A DNA stretch of 64,000 nt from Rapana venosa. Its lineage: Eukaryota; Mollusca; Gastropoda; Neogastropoda; Muricidae. The notes below the pieces were generated by a model that did no database searches, had not been told where the DNA came from, and worked only from the letters and a program-made list of their open reading frames with translations. Position numbers and translations under genes: made by a program. The first letter of the stretch is position 1. The number at the start of each line of letters is the position of its first letter. The DNA is taken from contig CM054141.1 in NCBI GenBank assembly GCA_028751875.1, positions 71,554,852 through 71,618,851 of the forward strand, written 5' to 3'. Positions 44,311-56,327 of this stretch are shown piece by piece.

Positions 44311-46269
44311 CTTTACCTACTCTTCTTATCAAAAGATATCCCAAGGCCCAAGAGATAAACATATAAGCAGTATTAGAAAATCTCTAAAAGCTTAATCCAT
44401 AACAAATAAATTGTCACATTCAAAAAGGAGCGGAAGGGATGGAGCTTAGAAAATCAAACTAAAGAATCAATGAAAGTGACAGTGAAAAAACAACACAAGT
44501 CAAATGTAAGCCTGCATAACATGGCAAGACACTGGTCGTAAAGAAGGAGGACAGTTGTGGAGTCAGTGTCTCTGCATAGCTATCTCATATCATAATGCAC
44601 AGATGTATCAGTGTTTTAAAAGACAGAACTCCAGCGGAAAGTGTTCTGCACATTGGCCTTGCCTTCTTGTGATGTATTCATGAGGATCCTGGTTCAAATT
44701 CCTGCACAATAGTGAGAGGCTTTAAAGGCAATACATGTTCACACTGATTAACAATACATCAGGGTTGTTGTTTTTTTACATATACATAAGATCAAACTCA
44801 CATATTCAAGAATCTTTACGTTTCAGTATGCCTTGAAATTGGTTGTCTTTTAAACAAAACAAAATCACATTCCATACACAAAAATGCCCATTACCATAAT
44901 CAAGACTAACACCCACAATGACAATCCACAATGAAATGATCCACATACAACAGAGTTATTGTCAATCATAGCTACCACCAAAGTTTCTCTCCACCTTCAT
45001 ACACCTGGCTTTGATGACTGAACAGTGAACAAAGACAGCCATAGGTTCAATACATGCTTGAAACTGATGGACAAAACAGGTTTACCAGAATCTTCCTTTT
45101 TCAAACTAAATCATCGGTCATAAAAATGCCTTCAGGATATTTTGAATATATCTTGCAGTTTCAAACTGCAATGCCCATGCAACACAGTTGGTGGACCCTG
45201 AATGAATAGTAGAAATAAGGTAAGTACAATTCATTTAAAAAAATGTTAAAAGTGTGATACAATTCATTCTGAAAACAAACACGACACAGCTTTTGTTTGA
45301 CTTGGCTTTTTGAATGATATTTCTAAGTGAGAGCATTCACAGAATTACCATCGTGAAGTGCATAATGTCCTACAGAATAGAGTAGCTGAGCCAGCCTACA
45401 GCCACTGACGTTGCTTGTGAATCTTCACTTGGCAAGTGTTGCCAGTCTTCCATCCAACCATGGTGTTACTCAGCAGCTGAACTTGCGTTTTATCAGCAGT
45501 GTGGTTTCTGACCATAGCATATAATTATTATAGGTACACCTTCTTGTGTATTTTTCTTTCTCCCACTACATTGTTGTTCTTCATAACGCTGCTTTAAATA
45601 CTGACTATATTAGTCGTTTTTTGTTTCTTTTTTCTTTCTGTTTTAAATACTGTTATATTGTTGTTCTTCATATTGCTGATTTAAATACTGACTATATCTT
45701 TTTAGTTTGATTACCTTTGATCATTCATTGTGATGAACAAACAAATTATATTTATCTCAACTTAAATATTTATCTCAACTTAAACCAAATACACTTTGAA
45801 TAGCTATGACGTTATGTAATAATTCTGTAAATAATGAAAAAATATCACAAAATTTTATACATTAACTCATAAATGAGAAATTGTAGACATAAAAAAATCT
45901 GTAAGGTAAGCATCTGAATATTGTTCTTTTTGTGGAGTATTACAGATCTTAAACAGATCAATCATAAAAGTTATCTTACAAAAAGAACATTTTGTTCTGT
46001 AAAAAGTCCACATATCCACATGCTGATACGCATAAATAACTGTCTAAATCAATTGAAAACATGATGATCACACACACACACACACACACTGGGTTTTGTT
46101 GTTTATTTACTTGTTTTTTCATTGACTCCCATTTTTCAGACCAGCTCTTGGGCAAGCTGAAACAGGGGGAGCCAACCCTGCATGCTGGGTATGTTTGTGT
46201 TTCCAAAACTCAATGAATGCTTACATGAATAACTGGATTTTTAACAAGCATACTTGATCTTCTGCATGC
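44311..46269. other. No gene seen
   Basis: Unique AT-rich DNA. A B-box-like string GGTTCAAATTCC near 44690 hints at an old SINE fragment. Possibly ARAP 3' UTR or intergenic. Confidence 0.4.
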
Positions 46270-46279
46270 ATCTACACAT

Positions 46280-46405
46280 AACAGGAACGAAGGCACGGGC
46301 AGGTCTGCATTCAGGTGCTGCCTCTGAGATTCAAACACACTACTTCATGGACCATGGGAATGGAAGTGAAACACTCTATCCACTCAGCTACGACATCAGT
46401 TAATG
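46280..46405 (-). mobile_element. Old tRNA-derived SINE head
   Basis: On minus it reads TCGTAGCTGAGTGGATAGAG (A-box-like) and then TGTTTGAATC (B-box-like) about 45 bp later. This tRNA-like promoter spacing is not foldable as an intact tRNA gene, and no clear boundary or TSD is visible. Confidence 0.5.
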
Positions 46406-47017
46406 TTGATTGGTAAAACACATGTCCCTGCTGCTATGGAATGTTGATCACATGAGTGTTACGTTTTATCCAAAGGGGATTCAGACAGCAACTCACTAAC
46501 GCTGCCTAACCTCCCCTCAAACAACACAAAGCTTAGCAATCACATTTTGAGGTATGCTTTTTGTTTTGTTTGTTTTTATACACAAACTTGGTTACAACTC
46601 CTTCCTTCAACTTCAGAAGCTTTGGCATGTCAATGAAAGGTGATGTAGTCACGATTTTCTTGTATGTGTTGCTGCAGGCAGTTATGCAGTGTACTGTGCT
46701 GTCTCTTTTGGCATTCTGTTGACATGTACATGCACGTTCACCCTGTTCTACAGATCTACTTCATCCAACTGTTTGTAGAATTTTCCACATGTAGACATTT
46801 TCCTACTCAAAACCTATATGAGTAAATATGTTCAATACTTGTATATAGTAATGTTTACCCTGGCTACAGTCCCTTTTGTTTTCGGCTTTGTGGACTTTTA
46901 AAGCTTCAGAATTCTGGAACAATGTCAATGCCAACATGGAGCAAAAACTGATGTGAATGCTGACGTTACAGAACAATGGGCAAAAGATGAATGATAGGCC
47001 TACAAACGAAGTCTATA
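46406..47017. other. No gene seen
   Basis: Unique AT-rich DNA between a SINE fragment and the CR1-like LINE tail. Confidence 0.5.
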
Positions 47018-48580
47018 ATAATATTAATAATAACAATAATACATGGAATTTTATTCAGCGATGTATCTTGCAAAGAACAAATCAAAGCGCTTTCATTCAT
47101 CCTAGTCTTTCACATGCAGCCAGTTACAATTAATAGTTTTACAAATTCAAATGTAAGCACACACACATGCACGCATGCACACACACACACACACAAAGGT
47201 TGTACACTCTGGCAGGGAGATGGGGGGTTTGGTTGTAGAGGGCAGGGACAGAAATGAGATGAAACAAGAGGAGAGAATCTTAGGTTTGAAATAAATGTGT
47301 CTTGAGGCTGGATTTAAAAGCATCATAAGAAGGCTTTTGGCCAAGAGAGAGAGGGAGGTCAATCCAGATTGATGGACCAGAAAAAGAGAAAGAGCGATGG
47401 CCAATGGTGGACTGGTTGAATGTAGGTATTCGTAAGCACAAGGGAACGAGAAGGTGTGTACAGGTGAAGACATTCACAGAGGTAAGAAGGTGCTGTTTTG
47501 TGGAGACATTTGTAATAGAGGGTACAGATCTTATAGTTTACTCTCTGTGGCACAGGCAGCCAGTGGAGAGATCGCAAGAGAGGAGTAATGTGCTCAGATT
47601 TTTTCTTTCTGAGGACTAGTTGAGCTGCAGAGTTTTGTATACATTGAGGAGGGTGGATAGATGATGCTGGCAGACCAGCCAAAAGAGAACTGCAATAGTC
47701 CAGACATGAGAGAATGAAAGACGTGACTAGTTTAGATGTTACATCAGTGGACAGGTACTTTCGAACTGTACTGATGCGCTGCAATTGATAGTAGCATGAC
47801 TGGCAGGTTTGGGTGATGAACTTTTGCATGGAGAGTGTGTTGTTGATAACTACCCCTAGATATTTCACTGCAGTGGATAGAGGGACAGATGTATTGCTGA
47901 ATTCTATTGATGCTGTTATGATGGGAGAGAGTTTGTGTTTGGTCCCTACCAGCATGGCTTCGGTTTTATCTGCATTTAGCTGTAACTTGTTCTGTGTCAT
48001 CCAATTCTGGATATCATGAAGGCAGCAGGACATAGTAATCAAGAGAGAGGGCAGATTTTCAGGAGTACCACAGCTAAGATTCTGAGAGTCATCTGCATAA
48101 AAATGATGGCTGACTTGATGACGATTTATTATATGTGAAAGAGGAGCAGTGTAGAGAGTGAAAAGAACAGGGCCAAGAACTGATCCCTGTGGGACTCCAC
48201 ATTCCAGTTTGGCAGGTGTTGATTAAATCTTATTTACTGTAACTGTGTGGAATCAGTCTGTAATGTATGAACTGAACCAGGTGAGGGCTGTGTCTTTAAT
48301 ACCAAACATGTTTTGGAGACGGTAGAGAAGAATTGTGTGGTCTATAGTGTCAAAGGCTGCAGATAAGTCAAGGAGAGTGAGAAGGGAGATTTTTCTTGAG
48401 TCAGAAGCGTGCAGAAGGGTGTTTAAGGTGTGGACTAAGGTGGTCTCGGTGCTGTGGTTGGCATGATAGGCAGACTGAAAAGGGGGGAGATTGTTGGAAT
48501 GAAGATGGCTGTTGAGTTGTTTCAGAACAACTTTTTCAAGGATTTTAGATAAAAGGTAGGTTAGAAACAGGTCTGTAATT
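47018..48580 (-). mobile_element. CR1-like LINE, 5'-truncated
   Basis: Minus-strand translation includes TLLDLSAAFDTIDH (palm motif A, about 48350), GSVLGPVLFTLYTAPLSHII, HHFYADDSQNL (catalytic YADD, about 48085-48100), LNADKTEAMLVG, PLSTAVKYLGVVINNTLSM, FILSCLDYCSSLLAGLP, QNSAAQLVL, PLLRSLHWLPV and HRSFSFSGPSIW. The 3' UTR ends with ATGGAATTTTATTCAGCG-type sequence and an (ATT)n tail. At least two frame changes (around 47370 and 48220) break it. Confidence 0.92.
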
Positions 48581-48597
48581 CTTCAGAATGTTATGGT

Positions 48598-48655
48598 CGA
48601 CAGTACATCTTCCACGGAGAAAGTATATCTTCCACGAAGACAGTACATCTTCCAC
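48598..48655. repeat. Short ~19-bp triplicate
   Basis: Three imperfect copies of a unit containing AGTACATCTTCCAC. Confidence 0.7.
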
Positions 48656-50005
48656 TGAGCAAAGCCTGCTCTCGGTTCACATGGCAATAAGGGAGGATTC
48701 TGAATCAGGTGTACAAACACCAATGAATGATGACCAACATGCAGACTGGAGGAAAGAGTAATGGAATCATCACCAGACATCACATCACTGCTGATCATGG
48801 GTCAGAGTTTATTTCAGATAGGGCCAATCACACATGGAATGAGGATATCAGAGCAGTAAGCAGAAGACAATGCAAGCACCTATCAGGCATCAATCTAGCA
48901 GGAAGGTATTCTGTCTGCCAAAGCTTTTTTTGTTTGTTCAGTGGTGTTGATTGCTGGGGCAGCCATGGGCTGGGAATGGTCTGACCTGACCTGACCTGAC
49001 CTGACCTGACCTAGCCTGGCCTGGCCCAGTGCAGTGTGTGACACCCCCACACCACACAGGAATCATGTTCAACACTGTATGTAGCCTGGCTACAGGACAT
49101 CCTCCACCTACAACCGACGCTGGTGGACTTCTAATCGTTCCTTCCTTCATATTCCTCCTTCTTTCCTTCCTGTTCATCTTTCCTCTAGTTCACCAACTGT
49201 TGAATAGCACCCACACATAATGCAGCTTATGGAAAATTCAAATTAAGCAATAGTTTTTTTGTTGTTTTCTTTCAGTTCTTACAATGAATAGAGTTTACAG
49301 AAATGTTTGCATACTAGGCAGAAACAGACACATAAGGATACAACATATATCCATCATTTAATACAAATCAAATCCTATTTTCTGACATTTACTCTAATCT
49401 TCAGGTCAGTTTTGATGCCCTCCCCCCACCCCCCTAAAAAAAAATCCAACAAAAAAGGAAACTCCCCTTTCTCTCACAAACCTTTGTCACAAATATAATA
49501 AATATCTTTAAAAAAAATTCTTTTCCATTCTTAACAATAAAGGATCAAACTGAATGGTATAGAAGCAATATCCAAAAGATTTCCTTCCTCTGTTTTCACA
49601 GGAGAACCACTTCTGGATTTTTAAAATTATTTTTCTTTAAGAAAGCATACATTGAATTTAAAATGATGATAACTCTATAAGAACACAACGAATGATATTC
49701 ACACCTGCAAGGACATTTCTTACACCGTTTCAGATGAGGTCAACATCATCCTTATACCAAAAATCTCAGCAAGTAAAATACACAGGTAAAACACTGTTTA
49801 CACATCATAGACTTAAATGTACAGCATTCATTTTTGCTCCACCTTGCCATAAATAATGATAAATAACAAAACATGTACAAAGGGGTACTGAACTAGAAGC
49901 AGACATCCACACTTCACAAGTACTCGTCATTTATGGCAGTTTCTATACAACCCATGACATCATTACATTTTTTTTTATCACATAAGTACAGGTGGCAGCA
50001 GCACC
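48656..50005 (-). other. Candidate 3' UTR of the ARAP-like gene
   Basis: Lies downstream (minus sense) of the candidate terminal exon. Unique AT-rich sequence plus a short CCTGA pentamer repeat at 48981-49013. No independent gene seen. Confidence 0.35.
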
Positions 50006-50095
50006 CTAGAGCTGACTGAACCCGGAGAGCTTCCTGCAATGAGAAACAACGTCATCCCGCACAGAAAAAAGCTCTGTTTCCAACGATGCCATAGT
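50006..50095 (-). CDS. Candidate last coding exon of the ARAP-like gene
   Basis: On minus a good acceptor (TTCATTTTCATTGCAG) is followed by 29 codons (TMASLETELFSVRDD, VVSHCRKLSGFSQL) and TAG at 50008-50006. The phase is 0, the same as the end of the last PH exon at 55594, so the two could be spliced directly. I recognise no conserved motif in it, and further exons between 50.1 and 55.6 kb cannot be excluded; vertebrate ARAPs have longer C-terminal tails. Confidence 0.4.
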   Translation of the reverse strand, partial: TMASLETELFSVRDDVVSHCRKLSGFSQL

Positions 50096-53000
50096 CTGCA
50101 ATGAAAATGAATTGTGGATGGAAGTCTGCCATGAAAAGGGAGGGAGGGAGGGAGGAGAAGGGGCAGAAGAGAGGAGTGGTGGTCACTGTTTATGCTGAAA
50201 ACACCTCACAAGCTCGAGCTTCTTCTCTCCCAAAGTTACATCAGTGTCCCTCCACTTGAGTGTGCGCATTCACGTATCAACACAAAGGCAAAGACACAGC
50301 AGTATACATAAGCACATGTGTACACACACACACCATCGTCATTGTCATCGTCACCGCAACTGCCACCACCATCATCATCATCATCAGCTGCCTGCAGGTC
50401 AAGCCCCAAAACATACATTTACAAATATTACCGCCAACAACAACAAAAATCATACTACATTCAAGCATTGCTGATCTGATCAGTATAACAGATTTTCTTA
50501 TCAAACTTTAAGGACACTTTTGAATGAATTTTTTAACACACCTGGAATTAGCATATAATCAGTAACTATTTAAAAAAAAAAAATCTAATTTCATTCAAAT
50601 AAAAACCCCACCATGTGGTGGGTACTCAGCTATTTGCACTTGACGAAGATGGACAGCTTCAACAGGCCTGACCGCCCCCATGCACCACACCATCCATTTA
50701 GTGTCGACTTCTCAACACACTTCATCGTGTGAACAACTAGTTCTTGTCCTCTGGTCTACACTTAACAACATACCTGAGTACCTGGGATTCCAATCACAGC
50801 ATTTTTATGATCAGCATCAGCACTCCCTAACCCCACCCCAACTTCCTTCCCAAAGTACAGTCTAGGTCTGGTTGCTGGGGGGTTCTTACTCTCCATGAGA
50901 CCAGCACATTGGTGTAGTTTGGTCAAGTTCAAATTAATTCTGACTTGTTCATTTAATCATCTGGTGACACCCTTTCTGGTCACAAAGTTACCCAACAAAG
51001 ACAAATAATCTTGCAACCCCACCCTTGCAAACTGATGACCCCACAAAAAAGACACAGAGGACAAACAGCAAGGAATGACAATGAAGGCAGTTTAGCATGA
51101 AGCATCTCCTCCACCCTACTCTACCCAACTTCCCCCCCCCCCCCCCCCCCTCCACCAAATCCAATCAACCAAGCAACAAAAACTCTTTCAGGAAAATACT
51201 AAAGCCAGCAAATCTGAATACACGAGTTGTTTTTTTTCTTAAGACACACATTCTCTCCCCTGACACCAGGATGATAAGCGACAAGAAGTGTGACCAAAAA
51301 GGACACACACTTGCGCTGCAAAGTATTGTCACCAGCACCATTTGCTGACTCCACCTCTCAGTGTCCCAACATCCTTTTTGTTGTACAGCGGCTCTGCAGC
51401 TTCAATACTTAGAATGATACATGTGGTTTACATATATATTACATCTTTTTCTAGAACACATCAGATCGAATGATAAAAAGCCATAACATCTGCAATCAAT
51501 CCTACTCTTTCCAAACTACTTCAGCATCCTTTTTTTTCACTATCCTGTCATCCCCCATCATCTGAATCCAGCTATAACTTCAAACCTGTTCAGTACACAA
51601 GTCACCATCATGTCCAGAAGTTGTAAGGCTCAGCACCAAATCAACTTCCTCATAAATTTCACAGAATACTTTTGCTGAAAATACAGCTTCTGAGGCACTT
51701 CAGTACAGACAGACAGGAAAAGGTCGCCAGTCTCTGCTACACAAACCCTCTATCTCTGCATGCAATACAAAATCCACTGAACCCAATACCAGCCTCCATT
51801 CCCTCATATCAGTTCTCACAATGGTGTCTCCACACTGACTAGACAACACAGACCTGTACAATGGTCCCAGTTAGGTGTGTAACGAGCTCTGGGAAGTTCA
51901 CATGCACAAGTCATCGTGGAGTCAAGGCAGCGGTGCTTAGCCATGCTACAGAGTGCATCACACTGAAGAACACTGGTCTTTAGTCTGTCTAAATATCATA
52001 TATATCACTGTGCTGACTGGCAGCGAGGGGCAGGCACTTACACTTACATCTGTACATCACAGTGACAGTCTATTTACATGTATACACGTTCTTACCATTA
52101 TACCTGTTTGGTTATGTTGCATGTACATTTTTACAGCAGAACAACAGTTCCAGGTACACACACACACACACACATTGGTCTGACGACCTGGAGAGTCTAA
52201 GAACTGTCTGCATACACAGTGTCCCTCCATGGACAACCCGCAGGTGTCCTCAGCTGACCTGCCTGACCTGCCCAGCAGTGTGGCTGTCAACCATCACCTG
52301 CCGGCTTCCTGGTCAGGAACGTTGGTACAGCATGCACACCTGCAATATTGACTTTATACTGCGGCCACACTGAGCTGAAGCCAGTTTGTCCAAGGACTGC
52401 CGTTTAAAACAGATTCCCTGCCATAAACGCCCCACGGACAGACAACTGGTATAGTGTACACCTTGACATGGGGTCTGTAATGGCAGTGATCATTTTCAGG
52501 CGATTGTTCACCACTCTTGTTCAGATATCACAGGTACACCAGTCTGCTGTGATTCCCATGTTTCTGCACCCCACACACCAGTTTGGCAACAGGGCATGTT
52601 TCTCTGCCAGGCAAGCAATGACATGACACCCATTATGCTATTTTCTCCATTATTTTCTTGTTTAAGACGACACATGAATTTCAACTGGGAATAAGGTCTT
52701 GGTACGTATAAAATCTTTGTTCACATATATATTGAAGATGTTGTCCATGATGAATGTTTTCTTTGTGACTAGCACCAAGACTGAACAACACTAGCGTCTG
52801 TTGGAAATGAGGAAAATGTTCAGCACCTTTCTGTACAGAACTCCAGTGCAAACACCTACCAAACATCCAGCTCTAACAGGAGCTGCACACCTGAGGCTGT
52901 TCCTGCTACCTCAGATGATAATATCCTGTAAGTTAAAGGGAAGATTTTTCCACGGGTATCACCTTCATTATCAACAACCCAAACATGCATTCAGTGAGGG

Positions 53001-54157
53001 ATCCCTCCAGTTTCAAAATACCACCTCAATACACTCACACATCACCATGTTTCAGACATCCAGATTCAGTTCATTCACATGGTTACACAACATTCAATGG
53101 CTTTATACTAGAACACACGTATTTCTGTACCTTTCATGTCATACAGACACATTTTTAGCAACCCCCTTTGGAACAAATGCTGCTGTTCAACACATCGGAC
53201 AAACCAGTATTGCCATATCAACTATCTGCCCCCAAAGGGCAGAGGATTGGTATCCCACAGACCCCAGTCTCTCCTCTGAGTGTATGATATGTTGACAGGG
53301 GCTGCATACCAGTCCTCTCTTTGTTCACTGCTCACAAGGACGAAGCAAAGAGCCACAGCATAGACATGCATCCATCCTGATGTGGTACAGCAAGGCAGCA
53401 GCAACTGTGTGATGTCCATCTTCCTTCCACTGCCAGCAAAGAGAATGTCCTGACTTTCCCCACATGCCCTGAGTGTCCCTCCTTCAATTGTTCCACACCA
53501 TCAGGCCTGCAGGGTTCTGCACATAATCATGTCATCTTCACAGTTATTTTGTCGTCATCATTGAGATTTTGTGAATTACTTCATTATTATTACTGTTTTC
53601 CTTTGCAAGATTTAGCACTATATAAATTCCACAGATCATCATTATCATCATCTACTACTACTACTACTACTACTAACTACTACAACTCCTACTACTAACT
53701 ACTACTACTACTACTTCCTACTCCTACTACTACCACTATTTTCAGAATTACTTCGTCACCATTACTGTTTTCAGAATGATTTCATTATCATCATTAGTAT
53801 TTTCAGAGTTATTTCATCACCATTATCATTACTTTCAAGCACAACTTTTCTTTGAAAGACCACAGTACTTCCAAACTTTTCTTCAAATAATCAGTGACTT
53901 TTAAAACAGTGTTTGGAATTTGTACAGCTTTCAATAACCTTTGGGATAGATTGTACAAATGACCACGAAATGATAGCGTGTGTTGCTGATGACAGAAAGA
54001 GATACCAAGAGAACTTATCTGATGTCTAGCAGATGATGATCCAGCAATGCTGGTGACTACCAAGTGAGGGAGTGCTGCTGTATACCGATACGTGCTGTAC
54101 ATCCACACAGCACTAGTGGGAGACAAAGCATGAGGTCCACTGTAAGTCATTAATGCA
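50096..54157. other. Probable ARAP intron; no exon recognised
   Basis: Unique AT-rich DNA with poly(C) at 51132-51150 and short CA runs. At 53590-53640 a plus-strand fragment of the CR1-like 3' end (TTGCAAGATTTAGCACTATA, AATTCCA) is followed by ATC and CTA triplet repeats to about 53730. Confidence 0.45.
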
Positions 54158-54380
54158 GTCAGGTTGACTGTATTTTGCACCTGCAGGGGTAGGTTGACTT
54201 GTGACTGCATTTTGCACCTGCAGGGGTAGGTTGACTTGTGACTGCATTTTGCACCTGCAGGGGCAGGTTGACTTGTGACTGTATTTTGCACCTGCAGGGG
54301 TAGGTCGACTTGTGACTGTATTTTGCACCTGCAGGGGCAGGTTGACTTGTGACTGTATTTTGCACCTGCAGGGGTAGGTT
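54158..54380. repeat. 37-bp tandem array
   Basis: Six units of 37 bp (GACTGTATTTTGCACCTGCA, GGGGTAGGTTGACTTGT), differing mainly at TAGGTT/CAGGTT and GTATT/GCATT. Confidence 0.95.
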
Positions 54381-54534
54381 GATTTGTTACTCATTTCCTG
54401 GGAGGTTCAGGCCTGTATTTCCTCAGTAGGCGAAATCACTGCAATTGGGTGATTGCCAGGGGGTTTGTCAGTTATTACTCATTCCTGGCAGGCTATCTGC
54501 ACAAAGGGTTCTTTGTAGGAAGCTTCCCGTTTCT

Positions 54535-54780
54535 GCCATGTCTTTGTTTCTGCCTTGTTCCTTTTCTTTCTGTCACCACCTCCTTCTTGTCTATTTTCCG
54601 CCTTCTTGGTCCATTCTCATGCCTTTTTTTTTTATAGAAAGACTTAAAAAGATAACATTTCTCTCCCCAAAATTGGATGTGCTGGGCCTGACTTGTCAAG
54701 CACTTAACAGCAGTGCAGCGCATTTTCACTCATATGACAGCCAGCAATAGTTGCTGTCTGAGCGTTTCACAAAGAAGAGT
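54535..54780 (+). mobile_element. Dispersed repeat family A, copy 2
   Basis: Matches 4260-4525 with TTTGTTTCTGCCTTGTTC, TCTTGTCTATTTTC, TGTGCTGGGCCTGACTTGTC and GTTGCTGTCTGAGCG. The 5' part present in copy 1 is missing. Confidence 0.65.
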
Positions 54781-54809
54781 AGGTGGCCCAAAAAAGGCTC
54801 CTGATATGC

Positions 54810-55552
54810 CAGAAAGCTGGCAAGAATGTTGCTAAGAAAGCTGGCAAGAATGTTGCTAAGAAAGCTGGCAAGAATGTTGCTAAGAAAGCTGGCAAGAATG
54901 TTGCTAAGAAAGCTGGCAAGAATGTTGCTAAGCCGGTGGTAAAGGTGCTGAGAAAGCCGGTGATAAAGGTGCTGAGAAAGCCGGTGATAAAGGTGCTGAG
55001 AAAGCCGATGATAAAGGTGCTGAGAAAGCCGATGATAAAGGTGCTGAGAAAGCCGATGATAAAGGTGCTAAGAAAGCCGGTGATAAAGTTGCTAAGAAAG
55101 CCGGTGATAAAGGTGCTGACAAAGCCAGTGATAAAGTTGCTGAGAAAGCCGGTGATAAAGTTAAGTTGCTGAGAAAGCCGGTGATAAAGGTGCTAAGAAA
55201 GCCGATGATAAAGGTGCTGAGAAAGCCGATGATAAAGGTGCTGAGAAAGCCGGTGATAAAGGTGCTGAGAAAGCCGTGATGTAAAAGTTATAAGTGCTGA
55301 GAAAGCCGGTGATAAAGTTGCTGAGAAAGCGGTGATAAAGGTGCTAAGAAAGCCAGTGATAAAGGTAAGTTGCTGAGAAAGCCGGTGATAAAGGTGCTGA
55401 GAAAGCCGGTGATAAAGTTAAGTTGCTGAGAAAGCCGGTGATAAAGGTGCTGAGAAAGCCGGTGATAAGGGTGCTGAGAAAGCCGGTGATAAAGGTAAGT
55501 TGCTGAGAAAGCCGGTGATAAAGTTAAGTTGCTGAGAAAGCTGGCGACAAGC
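54810..55552. repeat. 24-bp minisatellite downstream of the ARAP PH exon
   Basis: Around 30 units of 24 bp: first AAAGCTGGCAAGAATGTTGC-type, then GCTGAGAAAGCCGGTGATAA-type. The period is in frame and reads A-E-K-A-G-D-K-G on plus, but 5-bp insertions (GTTAA, GTAAG) shift the frame repeatedly. There is no start, no splice context and the gene lies on the other strand, so I treat it as non-coding. It ends about 40 bp from the ARAP exon donor. Confidence 0.9.
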
Positions 55553-55593
55553 GGCTATGGGCAGAGAGCCTCTCCTCTGCTTTCCTGACTGAC

Positions 55594-55720
55594 CTGGGCC
55601 ACGAGGAAGGCAGACACCCATCTGTACATCTCCTCCTCAGAGGGCAGGCTGACGCAGTGACCAAAACAGGCGTTCTTCGACTTCTCCTCTTTGTTGTTCA
55701 CGATGAAGGTGAAGCCAAAA
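55594..55720 (-). CDS. ARAP: ARAP exon A (PH domain C-terminal helix)
   Basis: 127 nt; acceptor TTCTGGTGCAG, donor CCCAG then GTCAGT. Encodes FGFTFIVNNKEEKSK, ACFGHCVSLPSEEEMYRW and VSAFLVAQ. The tryptophan in MYRW is the invariant PH-helix Trp. Ends in phase 0. Confidence 0.9.
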
Positions 55721-56260
55721 CTGCACCAGAAAAACACCAATACATCTCATCATGGCCTTGAGGAAAGCTAAGAAAAAAAAGAACTAAATGCATGCAGATT
55801 CAAGCACAAGAGCCTGCCAACACAAGCAACAAGTTACATGTGTATTAACTCAATAGAGTCACAGTCTAGTTCACATCTTGACTATACTGTGACACATTAT
55901 TTTGGCCATGTTTTTATAATAAATTATGTATCACTCTCAGATTGATGAAAAGAAATATATTTATCAAAGTAAAGTTTATTTTCAGTGCTTTTAGGATTTC
56001 AATCGAGTTAACACGTCTGTGCAAACACACACATAAATGCAAAACTTTCTAATTGCACCTTCTTTACACAAAAAAACTTGTATAATAAAACACACACACA
56101 CATATATATATGTTACTGTGTTAGTCAGTCTCTCAACGGTTTCGCTTTTATATTCTAATTGCACCTTCTTTACACACAAAAACTTGTATAATAAAACACA
56201 CACACACACACATATATATGTTACTGTGTTAGTCAGTCTCTCAACAGGTTTCGCTTTTAT

Positions 56261-56327
<67 letters not shown>

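Noticed and set aside
52057..53419. ORFs of 77-164 codons on both strands between the ARAP exons
   Set aside because: No recognisable domain, no convincing acceptor/donor pair and no peptide similarity to ARAP tails that I can see.
54783..55172. A lysine-rich repeat protein on plus (KAGKNVAK and VLRKPVIK repeats)
   Set aside because: The frame changes with 5-bp indels, no promoter or exon borders are visible and it lies in the ARAP intron region on the opposite strand.
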